This document shows positions 20,095 through 30,748 of a stretch of 64,000 nt of DNA, one piece after another. The stretch is taken from NCBI RefSeq assembly GCF_003589595.1, contig NW_020654810.1, positions 25,034,428 through 25,098,427 of the forward strand, given 5' to 3'. The stretch is from Hyposmocoma kahamanoa (lineage: Eukaryota > Arthropoda > Insecta > Lepidoptera > Cosmopterigidae). The translations under genes were made by a program, and so were the position numbers. The notes under the pieces were generated by a model that saw only the letters and a list, made by a program, of their open reading frames with translations, was not told where the DNA came from and did no database searches. Positions within the stretch are counted from its first letter, which is position 1. Every line of letters begins with the position of its first letter.

Positions 20095-21634
20095 CACACA
20101 TCAAAAAAAATTTGCGATCACTTCGAAAAACTGAAATCTTTTTTGTTACTGTAGATTATATTATGATTTTTTCTTCTTTTTAGATTCTTTATTTAAAATA
20201 AATTAGAACATAAAACAATGACCCCGTTCAATTGTTTTTTCATATAAAAAGGCTTTCAGTCCTAGCTTACGCTCATTCTGAAATCTGATTTAGTCAATTA
20301 TAAGCGATTCAAGATATTTTTCGCGGAAAGTTGTGATTGAAAAAATGCCAAGAGGATTATCAGAGGTTTTACGAGCTAGAATAGTAACTTTGAGGGAAGA
20401 AGGATACACCACGAGAGTAATAGCACGCAGACTTGCTATATCCCAATCCTGTGTCGTGGCTACGTTGCAGAGGTATCACGGAATGGGGAATTTAGCTGAC
20501 CGACCCCGCAGCGGTCCCCCAACTGTTTTGACAGCTGCCCAAAAGCGCTATATTAGATTGCTGGCAGCCCGTGATCCAACAATCAACGCCACTAAAATAA
20601 AAGCAGAAGTCAGGGCCGCCTCTGGGCTTGAAGTTAGCACGCAGACCGTTCGCAATTGCTTGCACCAGGCTGGATTACGAGCACGGAGGTCTTGGCGAGC
20701 TCCGCTCAATTCCCGGCAACGTCAACAACGAAGATTGCAGTGGGCTAGACTTCGGCAAAATGAAGAAGGTGAGGACGAAAACATTTGGCAAAACTGTCTC
20801 TTCGTTGACGAATCCCGAATCAGCACTCATCCAGATAACCGACGTGTCCGTGTCTGGAGAAGACCAGGCGACCGTGAAAGACAAAGAACTGCCACTGGAA
20901 CAGTTCAGCAAGGCGGAAAATCGGTGTCCTTTTGGGGGGGCATTATGATTGGAGCTAGAACGCATTTGATCCCGTATCGGGGCTTCATGACAGCAGACAT
21001 GTACAAAGCAGTTGCTATTGATGATATCGTCAAACCATTCCGAGTAAACCATGGGCACCAATTTGTACTGGTCGATGATAATGCGCCCGCGCATCGAGCT
21101 CAACGAGTCAATGCTGCTCTTCAAGAATACGATATCACACGATTAGACTGGCCTGCCGGCTCGCCCGACTTAAACCCAATAGAGCACGCGTGGGATGCTC
21201 TTAAACGAGCAGTATGGAACCGTGAGCCACGTCCCCAGACAGTTCCAGAGCTCAGGGAAGCCGCTATTGAAGAATGGGATAGGTTACCCCAGGAAATGCT
21301 GGATAACTTGATCCTCAGCATGCCCAGGAGGATCTTCGCATGTATTCGAGCCAGGGGAGGAGTTATTTTATATTGAATTCACACCTTTTAATAATAAATT
21401 GTTGTTTAAGTTTAATTAAACAGTCTTTTTCTTTCTATGAAATTTCTATCACTATTATATTATGATTAATGGCTCAATTTTTTAAAATAAATAATAAAAA
21501 ATAGTTTTATATTTTAATTTCAAACAGGGTATTCCTATTTAAAGAAAGCATACAACAGATTTTTTCTTGATAAAGTTAAATTTAAAGAATTATAGGAGCT
21601 TATGCTATTGATCGCAAACTTTTTTTGATGTGTG
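20095..21634 (+). mobile_element. Complete Tc1-type transposon
   Basis: 1,540 bp. The terminal inverted repeats are 26 bases: CACACATCAAAAAAAATTTG... at 20095-20120, and its inverted partner at 21609-21634, matching at 25 of 26 positions. The target TA is duplicated at 20093-20094 and 21635-21636. It holds one intact transposase gene with short flanks and an A+T-rich 3' region containing AATAAA near 21392. Ends, TA target and gene fit the Tc1/mariner superfamily. Little decay is visible, so the insertion is probably recent. Confidence 0.95.
20345..21376 (+). CDS. Tc1-family transposase, intact, DD34E
   Basis: 343 residues from the ATG at 20345. The frame is open a few codons further up but has no ATG. 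The enzyme cuts and joins the ends of its own element at TA targets in the nucleus. Residues about 5-50 form a first helix-turn-helix (TRVIARRLAISQSCV). A basic GRPR-like linker (ADRPRSGPP) sits near 51-60 and a second helix-turn-helix (TQTVRNCLHQAGL) near 99-111. The catalytic domain shows LFVDESR (D155), LVDDNAPAH (D245) and SPDLNPIEHAWD (E280). Thirty-four residues lie between the last two, the DD34E spacing typical of Tc1. Length fits the family (about 340). No stop or frameshift is seen and all catalytic residues are present. It lies centrally between the inverted repeats of its element. Whether it is expressed cannot be told from sequence. Confidence 0.95.
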   Translation: MPRGLSEVLRARIVTLREEGYTTRVIARRLAISQSCVVATLQRYHGMGNLADRPRSGPPTVLTAAQKRYIRLLAARDPTINATKIKAEVRAASGLEVSTQTVRNCLHQAGLRARRSWRAPLNSRQRQQRRLQWARLRQNEEGEDENIWQNCLFVDESRISTHPDNRRVRVWRRPGDRERQRTATGTVQQGGKSVSFWGGIMIGARTHLIPYRGFMTADMYKAVAIDDIVKPFRVNHGHQFVLVDDNAPAHRAQRVNAALQEYDITRLDWPAGSPDLNPIEHAWDALKRAVWNREPRPQTVPELREAAIEEWDRLPQEMLDNLILSMPRRIFACIRARGGVILY

Positions 21635-22160
21635 TACATTGTGACGTAATTGTGCTCACGGAGTGCTGGCTGTAATATAACCCCAACGTGCCCACGTTAA
21701 TACCAATTAATATATTTTAATCATAACCATATGATCATTACAAGTCAACAAAATCTTATAACAAAAATTATGGCATCATGGTATACGTAAACAATGCGAC
21801 ATGCGTCACTGTTGACGAACCCTCTGAACATGAGCTAAATTGTTTAGTTATTAAATTCGGTACAAGTTTGGCTATAGTGTCGATTTATAGACCTCTACCG
21901 CTAACTTTCTGTTTTCCTTACACAACATTCTCTCTGCTCTTTCATATTTTGCAGGCGTCGCTGTGATAGGAGATATAAATATAGATATTTCTCCAGGTAC
22001 TAATGACTCCAGTTCTTTGGATCTGATTACGCATTTTGGTCTATACCCAGGGCATTTTCTCATCACACGTCCCAAAAGTGGTACCTGCATGGATCACACC
22101 ATTTTAAGAACTAATTATGCTGCCAAAACTCTTGTCTTAAATACAACTTCACAACCCTAG

Positions 22161-23144
22161 GAAAACGCACGAACTGGTTAGATAATGATAAATTCAAATT
22201 TAGAACAAAAACAAACTTTTTTATCAGAAACAAGCCGATGACTAATGAGAAGATCCAAATTTGAGAGGGAAAATTTTAGAAAACTTTTTAAATTGTTTTT
22301 TTAAACTACATGGCACTAGAATACTATTTGCCAACATCATAGTAAAAGGTTAGAAAACGGACGGGAAGAAAACCAAAAAGGAAAAAAATAAAGCTAAGTT
22401 TGGAAGGAATTAATAAATATATACTAAATGTGTAATTTATGTATTATAACACATTAAATAAAGTCACTTTCGAATCTTGAAATGGTAACATTATTAAAAT
22501 TAGTGAAAATATGGTCAGTAGAAGTAATCAGAATATTTTATTCAGAACCGCAGCGAGGGAGAAACTTACTTCAACTTGTCAACTTTTAAAAGTGACCTAA
22601 AGCTCTCTTTAAAACATAATTCCGCCGGCGGTTAAAGCAATACACTGTTTCACGTTAAGCGTCGAGTGAAAGTGGAAAAGTGTCAGATACAGTGACCGGC
22701 TGCTGCATTTTAGAAGCAATCATTTTATATTGGGATTGTTAGTTGTGCGTTGTTTACCTTTCAAGTTGCTGTAATTGTTATTATTGTGATTTCTACAAAT
22801 TATAGCAAACAATTTGAAAAATATCGAACTTTTTAAATGGATTTCCAAGTATTTTTTGTAAATATTTACATCAGTTCTCCTCTTTAATTAGAAAATCAAT
22901 TGATTTGGTCAACAGATCAATTCCAACTTCCTGCCGCCATTATTGTACCCTAGCTTCATCTGTAGTTGTTTCACGTCTACTAAAATTAACAAACAATGGT
23001 GCGGCTGCTGCTCGCTTCAAATCAATCAATCAATAAAAAAAACCGAAAAACCTGTGTCCATTACCGGTGTGTATGTTATTGAAGCGCCAAACGGGTAAAT
23101 GTTCGTAACTTTTTTCCTTCCGGTTAATGACTTCTAGTTATTGA
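22161..23144. other. No gene recognised
   Basis: Follows the LINE endonuclease remnant; no RT motifs continue. Slightly more G+C near 22620-22720. Confidence 0.4.
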
Positions 23145-23335
23145 CGAGTCCCCAAATAAAACCCTCGGCCCGATTGTTGTATTTGAGCTATTATGGTCAA
23201 GTTAGCCTGAATATAGTCATACTATTTACGTGCAAGTATGATGAAAAACATTGAATGTTTCACAGAGTCTTCACGGAGTCGAGATTCGTAATTCCCGTAT
23301 TACCGCCCGGTACGGGAATAACGAACCTCGACTCA
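23145..23335. mobile_element. MITE-J copy 2 with terminal hairpin
   Basis: Shares CAAATAAAACCCTCGG, TACTATTTACGTGCAAGT and GATGAAAAACATTG with the element at 15868. At its right end 23276-23299 and 23311-23334 form inverted arms (GAGTCGAGATTCGTAATTCC start) with an 11-base loop. Confidence 0.55.
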
Positions 23336-23446
23336 GAAAGCCCTCAGTCTTCGACTTCATGCTTCTAATAGAGTCTCGTTCCTAATTCCTTATTTATCGC
23401 CTTTAATACACAATGTACTATTCCGTATCAATCAACAGGTATTTAC

Positions 23447-23732
23447 CATTGACTTACAAATAAATGGACGACGGGTCTAATACAAAAACCACGAAAAAAA
23501 TGTCCCAAGTCAACCTATTTAAACGTAGTGACATGTAAAGGAATATGAAAAAGCTAAAACGTTGAATTTAAATTGTAATGTCATCGCAGTACTGTCTAAT
23601 TTTGCTTGCTTCGCTGTCAGTCGAACAAACGAAGACTAAAGCATGAATGACGCTCTGTATACGATTTTAACGTCCTATAAGTTCGGACACTTTTTAGCGC
23701 GGACCCGACGTCCATATAATTGTAAGTCTATG
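23447..23732. mobile_element. MITE-H copy 2 with perfect 8-bp target duplication
   Basis: 286 bp with the same ends as copy 1 (CATTGACTTAC... and ...GTAAGTCTATG). Target GTATTTAC is duplicated at 23439-23446 and 23733-23740. It carries 18 bases (TTAGCGCGGACCCGACGT) that copy 1 lacks. Non-coding. Confidence 0.85.
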
Positions 23733-23740
23733 GTATTTAC

Positions 23741-26059
23741 ATTATAATACATAGCGAGAGTCTTGTTTAACAATTTAAAATTAATGTAATAAAAAACACT
23801 TAAAGTTAAACAAATAATTGTTTCACTACCAATAGTGATGTGCCTGTCAACAAAAGATACAAGCAAAAAATGAAAACGAACGGACGCCATAAATCCTTAA
23901 TACGTTTCCCATGACCCGTTCGCGCTGAGGCTCAACCGCAGAAATTAACAAAATTACCCCAAAAACAACGTAAACTAGGCCACAGGGGTGGCAAAAGACA
24001 GCTTTATGCAGAAAAACATTCAGAATAGACAGGGTGTACATAATTCTAAATTAAAAACCGGATTTTTATACAAATATCTACAATTCTTTTTTTGAAACTG
24101 ATAAAAAATTAAAGCTATATATGTGTATGTGCTTATTTACATTTTCGTTCGTTAACTACACAAAAAATTTTTTATTTGTGTAGTATTTTCTTAAGAAATA
24201 TCTACACCCCGTTCCCCATTTTTGCGCGTTTGTAATTTTAATTTTGCACTTAGCCGCTATGATCATGAATAGGGTGTTTTCTCTGGGAGGTTGTTTAATT
24301 AAAATTTTAATAAAATAAAATCCAAGTGTTTTTCATAAACAGTGCGCCGAGAAATTACAAAGATCCATAATTCTATTTCTTACAATGATACTTTAAACAA
24401 TACCTACCACCAACAATAACGTATCTTTTAAAATCCATAAACGCAGCTATGTCCCTGGTGAAATGATATCCGTTCTCATTTCGAAATATTTGCAAAACTT
24501 TTTATTACCCGACTGTGGGAGGGTTATGTTTTTCAAGTGTATGTATGTATTGCATGTTCAATTTTCACGCTGTACAGCCTAAACGGCTCGATGGATTTTC
24601 ACATATAAGGTGTCGTTAGATTCGTCTTGATAGTGGGAATGTCATGGACTATAAAAAGGGGGAGTATTTTTTTAACTTTCCAGCAAAATTTATTTGCAGT
24701 CGTGGTTTTTAGACTTGTTTTTGCAATAATTAATATAAATTCCTGTTTAGATAACTTAAGTAACACAAATAAAAAAGAACTCATTACCGACCTTGGCTGT
24801 AATGGAAAAAAAAAATTATTTGGGGCATTATAGTCAAGTTAGCCACCATGCAGTCAAACCGTTTACGAGTAAGTGTGATAAAAAGAATTTTAAACGTTGA
24901 AAAATTTTACAGAAACCATATTTACTTCATGTCACTTACTTTGTTTCTAAAATGGTGGTTATATTATACAGAATTTAAAATTTTAATTTTGTTACTTAAG
25001 CCCGCCGTAAACGCAAAAAGGTGGGTTACATAAAAAGGCAAGTGCGTACAGCTTTATTTTGAGCTTTGTTGTCCATAATTCGGCCGGCCTACTTACTACT
25101 AAATCTTTAGTACCGAGAACGAACGGCCAAACATTTTAACATAAGAAAATGTGGTACAGAAATACTCGTAGATTTGTTGATTACATTTGCCGTGGTTTCC
25201 GGTTCCGAATATTTGTCGAAGAAAATAACTGAGGGTGGCGTTTAGGTTAACATACGTTAGTAGAGCCTCCCAAATGATTATTTTAGTTTGCAGCAATCGT
25301 AGCGTTTATTTAATTTATTTTGGAAGATGTCTGTGTCCAGTAGTAGACTGTGAATGAGTGAAGTGAATGACAAATACACAGATTTGTCAACAATTACATA
25401 ATTCCAGTCGCTAAAATTCTTCCAGTAAACTTCTAATGAATTCAAACCGACATTAATTGAAAGCAATTAATCACAATTTAAACAAAATAACTGTCTCCTT
25501 CTAAAGTATTAAAACAATAATAAATAAACAATCAAACAATTAGTCGCAAAGGACTCGAATAAATCAAGTTTGTTGTTAATTGATTCCCCAAATCGATTAT
25601 ATTATTCCGTTACCAGCAATGAGATATTATGCCGATTTCGAACTATGGAAGGAACTTCGTATCTCTTGGGAACTTTATTTAGGGAAATGGAGAAGGGAAG
25701 ATTATAAAGGGTGGAACATTCGTCACTAACTTGAACGTTTTTTGGTATTCTTCTGATTGTTTCATGTGCGTAATAAGCAGGGTTCAAAGGGGTAATTATC
25801 AATGATAATTAGAACGTAATTACCACAATAATTAACTTGATAAATATACCGTAATGTTTATAAAATTAATCGGAACAACAAAATGTATCATGATATATCA
25901 AATCAAAAATCGTATCAAATATCTTATCATGTGTTTGTATCAAAGACGTATCCAAACGTTATCCCACAGACTTTTCTTCGTATTTATTCGGTTTTCATGT
26001 TTAATCAAAAATTACAGAGATATTATAGTAATTCTCCTCTTCCTCTCGCGTCGTATACC
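23741..26059. other. No gene recognised
   Basis: About 2.3 kb. At 24505-24660 a stretch beginning TTATTACCCGACTGTGGG resembles a dispersed lepidopteran repeat (recalled) but has no partner here beyond a short match at 13371. A short inverted pair around GATAATTA/TAATTATC is at 25790-25820. Confidence 0.4.
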
Positions 26060-26462
26060 TCATTACTGAGAGTCGAGAATTCCCCGCGGCAACGGTCTCC
26101 ACATGGTTACGCTGTGCCTTCTGTGGCGGTCTTTGGTTTATGCCATGTCGAGAGCCATACAAACTTGGTCGAACCATTTTGTGGCGTCCCAGCGACCCCG
26201 CGGACGTTTACCGTCGATCCGTCCGGTAACCATTATTTGTTCGAGGTGGTGCCTTCTTTCCTGGCAATGTGACTAAAGAAATCAAGTATCTTACGGAGAC
26301 ATAAGGTGGATAGTATGATCTGGACGTTAAGCTCCCGCTAAATTGGGTCTAACAATCAGTCCAACGGACTGGCAACATTTTTCTCCAGCACCATATCTAG
26401 AAAACGTCAATGCGGTCAAGTTCCGCCTTTTTTAGTGTCCACGTTTCCGCTCCATAGTTAAA
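26060..26462 (-). pseudogene. LINE-R-type RT C-terminal region, broken
   Basis: On the minus strand: NYGAETWTLKKAELDRIDVF, a stop, then WCWRKMLPVRWTDC. Further on, MVTGRIDGKRPRGRW and DATKWFDQVCMALD. The sequence YG-ETW-L-K...FEMWCWR-ML-I-WT followed by GRRPRGR---RW-DQ is the typical C-terminal part of an RTE-like endonuclease-RT protein. Several stops and frameshifts are present. The 129-codon plus-strand frame over it is a shadow. Confidence 0.75.
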
Positions 26463-26526
26463 AATGGAAAACACCAATGATCCCACCATTCTCATCTTAG
26501 TTTTACTATATATTAATGAATTGACA

Positions 26527-26596
26527 GATAATTATAGTGATAATTATAATGATAATTATAATGATAATCATAATGATAATTATAATGATAATTATC
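26527..26596. repeat. 12-bp minisatellite, about six units
   Basis: Units GATAATTATAAT, with variants GATAATTATAGT and GATAATCATAAT, run head to tail from 26527 to 26596. Confidence 0.9.
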
Positions 26597-27361
26597 GAAA
26601 AAAACTAATACCTTCATATTTGCGAACCCGGGTAATAAATTATACCAATTCATTCTCCTTCTGATTAATTGCCTACACAGATCTCCACTAGTTGGAGAGT
26701 TATGCTGGCAGGTACCTTCTATTTCCCAAAGACATCATCTGGTTACGAGGTCATATTGACTACTAAAAACCTCAAATCCTTTTTTTTTACATAATTATAT
26801 AGAATAGGTCATTCTACCATTGAATAGCCATAAACTACATTTTTCAAGAAATACCGAGCCGGTAGAGTGTTCCATTCCTTTGCCGTGTGCATTAGGAAGG
26901 AAGAAACAAAGCACTTAGTGCGATTTCTTTAAATTTCAATGTAGATTGCGTTTTATAAATAAAAGCTTTTTAATAAACTTCGAACTTGAACCTCGACAAG
27001 GATTTGACTATAGCCTCAAGTGGTAAACAGCGGTATTTTCGATCGGACGTGCTCGCTCAGAAAACCGTCTTGAAAATCAAACATAAATGTTACAGTTAAA
27101 ACAAACTCTAGACTTGGTACTACGTAAAACTTCATTACTTATTCTTATTTCCGCTAAGGGGATGTCAGAGAAATGTCTTCGATGGGATTTATTTTATAGA
27201 TTTTGGGCTCGCAGCGTACGCGAACATAAACGCATTTCACGTTGACATTCACAACAATACATGAAATTGACGTTTATTCCCAATAGTTCCATGTACTGCG
27301 TTCCAAGTGGAACAATTGTAACCTTAATGAAGGCAAGTTAAGTTAAGTAACAAACAAAGAC
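26597..27361. other. No gene recognised
   Basis: No repeat member or coding frame was identified. Confidence 0.4.
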
Positions 27362-27709
27362 AAAGAGAGATTGGAGTCTTTTGAAATGTAATGCTGGAGG
27401 CGAATGGAGAACATAAAATGTATTGAAATGAGATCAAATGAGGAAGTTTTGGAAAGGGTTGGGGAGGTGAGAAGTCTTTTGAATGCAATAGAGAGGAGAA
27501 GGGGGAGAATGTTTGGATATTTGTTGCGTAATGACGAATTTGTGTGAATGATCAAGAGAAGGAGGATAGTCGGGAAAAGAAAAAGAGGAAAACCAAGAAT
27601 GGCGTACGGTGAACAAATAAAAAAGAAGATCAAAGTGAACAGCTATAAAGAGGTCAAGGCTGTGAACCGTGAGTGGAAGAGACTATACCGACAAGAGTCT
27701 GGCTCTTAA
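27362..27709 (+). pseudogene. LINE-R RT C-terminus, single frame with two stops
   Basis: One frame runs from 27362 to the TAA at 27707 with two internal stops. It reads RLESFEM, a stop where W is expected, then CWRRMENIKC, SNEEVLERVGEVRSLLNAI, RRRGRMFGYLLRND, GKRKRGKPRMAYGEQIK and EWKRLYRQES. This is the classic C-terminus of craft/RTE-type insect RT proteins. A 3' end with AAATAAAAAAAAT follows. The frame is otherwise intact, so this copy is younger than 26060-26462. Confidence 0.85.
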
Positions 27710-28289
27710 ATAAAAAAAATACGGGCGCTATTTGTTGGTGTTGTTAAAAAAAATCAAGTAATTAAACATTTTAAAACTTCCACAAGCAAATTACAGGCTT
27801 TAAATGAGTCACGTCTACGAAACACGTGTATTTGTAAAGACGGTTCATCAACTTAAAAATTAAAGACTTAATTAAGATCAACGAGAGCTGCGTACCTTGC
27901 TGATCCTTAAGGATGATAAAGAGGATGATTCCTAAGGGATCTGAAGATTTTAATCCTACCATCGATGAGCATTTATGAGCCTATTTTATTGTTAAACGAA
28001 ATCAAAACAATTTTGATCAATAGATATTGTAGAAACATCAGGAATAAATAGGAATACGGACTACGGAATTTAGAATTTTTCCTAATTTTTTTAATCAATT
28101 ACCGGTGTATAAATAAAAATACAAGCATAAAATTGAGCCCTGGTCTTTATTTTCTTAATTATTAAAGTAAAAGACACCAGCATTGAGTACTGTCAAATTG
28201 AACGAGAACGAATAAAAATATGTTGCCACCACAATGAAATCAAGTACTGCCAATAACAATTTTATTGTATAAATTAAACAACAACCCAG
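27710..28289. other. No gene recognised
   Basis: No credible coding frame or repeat found. Confidence 0.4.
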
Positions 28290-28440
28290 GAGGAGACCTA
28301 TGCCCAGTGATGGGACTATATATGCATCTAGAGACTATAAACCTCCAACGCTCCTGACAAATCTCCTTCGCCCTATCGGTCTCATCAGTGGGACTATATA
28401 CAGGTTAACTATCGACGTAAGTTAGAAATTAGATCCTAGG
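28290..28440 (+). mobile_element. Probable LINE 3' UTR fragment
   Basis: AGGAGGAGACCTATGCCCAG followed by TGATGGGACTATATA is a 3' UTR motif often found after RTE-like RT genes in Lepidoptera (recalled). A related piece (TGGGACTGTATATGGGTTAA, CGACGTAAATTAGAAATTA) occurs at about 47890-47935. Confidence 0.45.
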
Positions 28441-28498
28441 ATACGTCGCTTTTGGGACTCAAACCGCGACTAAATAATTTAGACACAACAGTTTTTGT

Positions 28499-28722
28499 GT
28501 ATGTGAGCATTATTGCGTTTCGGTTTTGGAAGGGTAAGGGTGCTGGTGAAATTATAAGCACATAGGACTTGTAAACTCATGTCTCAGAGTGACGGGCGCA
28601 GTGGCAGTGCCCCTCAGATCTTTGCGACTTAAAGCTCTAAATGGCACTGCAACTGTTATGGACAGGCGTGTCGCTTACCATCAGTCGCACGACTTCTTCG
28701 TCCCGCCACTTATATATATTAT
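28499..28722 (+). mobile_element. Rep-C copy 3, 5'-truncated
   Basis: Starts in the central hairpin (ATGTGAGCATTATTGCG) and runs to the right end (CGACTTCTTCGTCCCG). The second stem-loop (GTGGCAGTGCCCCTCAG with GAGTGGCACTGC) is well kept. Confidence 0.8.
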
Positions 28723-29548
28723 TAAAAAAACAATAAGTTCTTTAACTGAGCTACCACCGTCTTTATAGAAATAACAAATAAACAACGTGAATGTCAAGGC
28801 GACTGGTTTGCATGTCGAGCGTACAGTGTTGAATGAAATGCTGCCTTCGACTCGTACTTCACTTCCATTCATCGCACAAATAGACGTGATAGTTTTTTTT
28901 GTTGTTACCCTACTTATTTAGCCTATTCAAACCTATGTAAATGTATAAGTTATACAATGCACATCGATGTCCTCAACGGATAAAGTTGCAAGAGTTTTTA
29001 CATTATTATATAATCTGTAGGGAAAATATTCTATAGAAAACATAAACATAAATTAAGCACCTCTAAAAAAATTTAAGTTTCATATACGACATAAAAACAC
29101 AGGCTAATTTAACACCATTTTCCTCACATTTCTTATGGAAATAATTTCATCAGGTGCATAGTTTTATGTTTTTACTCTTTTATATTTCACGTTTATGCGT
29201 TGGGGGCGTCGAGGTACTCAAGTCTTTGGATGCTCATTTAGGGTACGCAAAAACTTTGCATCACTACCCTGACAAACCTCTCTTGCTTCACTTATACTCA
29301 TCAATCTTTTGATACAAGCGCTCCAATTCTTCTAACTACACGCTCCAGCCAGCATTCTCTATTAATCTGAGAACGCCATTCACTAACGTCTTATATCGTC
29401 TTCCACATTGGCTATATAGCTTCTACGCCACTCTATTTTCATTCATCGCAAACAAACCTTTCTCTATTTTAACTAGAACAAGTTTGAAGGAAACTGTAAG
29501 AATTGAGATCGGCCATTTTAATGGACGTCTATTGGCTGAAATGGCTGA
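28723..29548. other. No gene recognised
   Basis: A pyrimidine-rich stretch at 29210-29470 has some of the look of a reverse-oriented LINE but no readable motif. Confidence 0.35.
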
Positions 29549-30065
29549 ATGGTGAAACTTTCAACTGTGGCATCACAGTACTTTTACTCAAATATTTTGT
29601 ATGCCCGTAAAATTTCGTTAAAAAAAGATATCCATAATATTAACCTTAGAAGTAAATCCAAACTCATGGTATCACGATTTCGTTTAACTAAAATAAACAA
29701 TCCTTTTGTAAGGACCTGTATACGTTTTTACAATAAGATTCCGGAGTATATATAAAAATTATCATTTCCTAAGTTTAAAACTTAAATTCTAAGTATTTTT
29801 TTAATTGAGAAGTCATATTACAAAATTTAAGACTACAATATAGAATAAAGATGTATGAAAAGATCACATGGATCTAGATTCCACACAAATTTGATTCAAA
29901 GGTATCCCATAATAGGATATAAGATTGTTTGTAAAGAGCAACCCCTAGAGCTTCTTGCTCGTTCTTCTCAAGGAAGTCAAGTGAAAGTGAACGAGCAGTA
30001 GCTTAAAAATGACCTTTTCAAGTGTAAATTTATTTTACCTATTTAATAAATGATTATTTGACTCG
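29549..30065 (+). pseudogene. LINE-E RT C-terminus and 3' UTR, copy 2
   Basis: Open frame 29549-29755 contains DIHNINLRSKSKLMVSRF, then RLTKINNPFV and CIRFYNKIPEY before a stop. The expected remainder is recognisable in DNA but broken. The 3' UTR carries CCCTAGAGCTTCTTGCTCG and ends near TTATTTGACTCGG. This copy keeps the RLTKINNPFV segment that is damaged in the 16833 and 35403 copies. Confidence 0.7.
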
Positions 30066-30332
30066 GTTACTTTCTATTAGTTGGGTTGTACTAAAGCCCG
30101 TCGCCCATTGGCGGTACGTATGGCAAGAGATTCGGCATCCCTACAGGCTAGCAAAAGCTACACGCACATTGTTGGCAAATATGCAGCGGTAAAAAAAAGG
30201 AAAAGCCTGCCGGAGCATCCCGCAGGTTGCTGAGCCGGCTCGGCATAGAATTTTCAAGTATAACGTCATAACATAAAACTATACTCCTATTCGTCGTATA
30301 AAAAAATCCCCTGCCATGTCAGTGCGCGCCGG

Positions 30333-30748
30333 TTTTAATTTTTATTTTTTATTTATTTTCTTTAGACATTTATTTCAGGCCACATGACCCATATGGCATA
30401 TACCTTAAGGACATAACATACAAACAATATAATATAACAATAAAATAAACTAAATAACTAATCTACAGGAATTACACTTGTCGGTGACGTGTGGCGCAAT
30501 CTGGTGTCAGGTAACCGGCCGCGGCATCGCCGTTACATGACACCCTTCGGCCAAAGCTCTTCCTTCACGAAGATCGATAGATGTTCGGTCGTCACTCTCA
30601 CCACAAACGAGTTAAAATTAACATTGTGGCAGGACTGCAACCGCTCGACCTTCAGGGTGTATTTGGCTTTATGTCTGATGTACTCCATTATCTCCTCAGA
30701 CTTCGTGAATGTAGTCGCAACAGGTACAGCAGCGTCGTCGATATGACC
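30333..30748 (-). pseudogene. LINE ORF1-like C-terminus followed directly by a 3' UTR and poly(A)
   Basis: On the minus strand a frame ends ...EEIMEYIRHKAKYTLKVERL, then NFNSFVVRV and EELWPKGVM, stop at 30533-30535. The helix-plus-WP-GV ending resembles the C-terminus of zinc-finger ORF1 proteins of some insect LINEs (recalled). It is followed by a UTR with AATAAA at about 30370 and an A-rich tail (30333-30366). No RT lies in between. It could be an ORF1-only derivative or a different retroposed gene. Confidence 0.4.

Larger units (their letters stand above)
19913..22160 (+). pseudogene. LINE endonuclease region, split by the Tc1 element
   Basis: The ORF appears to open at 19913 (MPEINNILNNIDISNLLFG). 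A frameshift at about 20000-20030 leads to NANFNNFATLLERTE. The Tc1 element interrupts at 20093. The reading continues after it, in the same frame, as IHCDVIVLTECWL from 21637. Further on come SIYRP (near 21885), then after another frameshift GDINIDI (21969) and SGTCMDHTIL (near 22080). These are the ordered motifs of the APE-type endonuclease (N, E, YRP, GDxN, SxxDH) that begins ORF2 of jockey/CR1-like LINEs. In-frame stops at 21673 and 21718 show that it is dead. The RT domain is absent downstream. Confidence 0.85.

Noticed and set aside
20675..21124. 149-codon minus-strand frame, and 106-codon plus frame at 20628
   Set aside because: Shadows of the intact Tc1 transposase gene in other frames.
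25883..26272. 129-codon plus-strand frame
   Set aside because: Its right half is the antisense of the LINE-R RT fragment at 26060-26462; no start or domain of its own.
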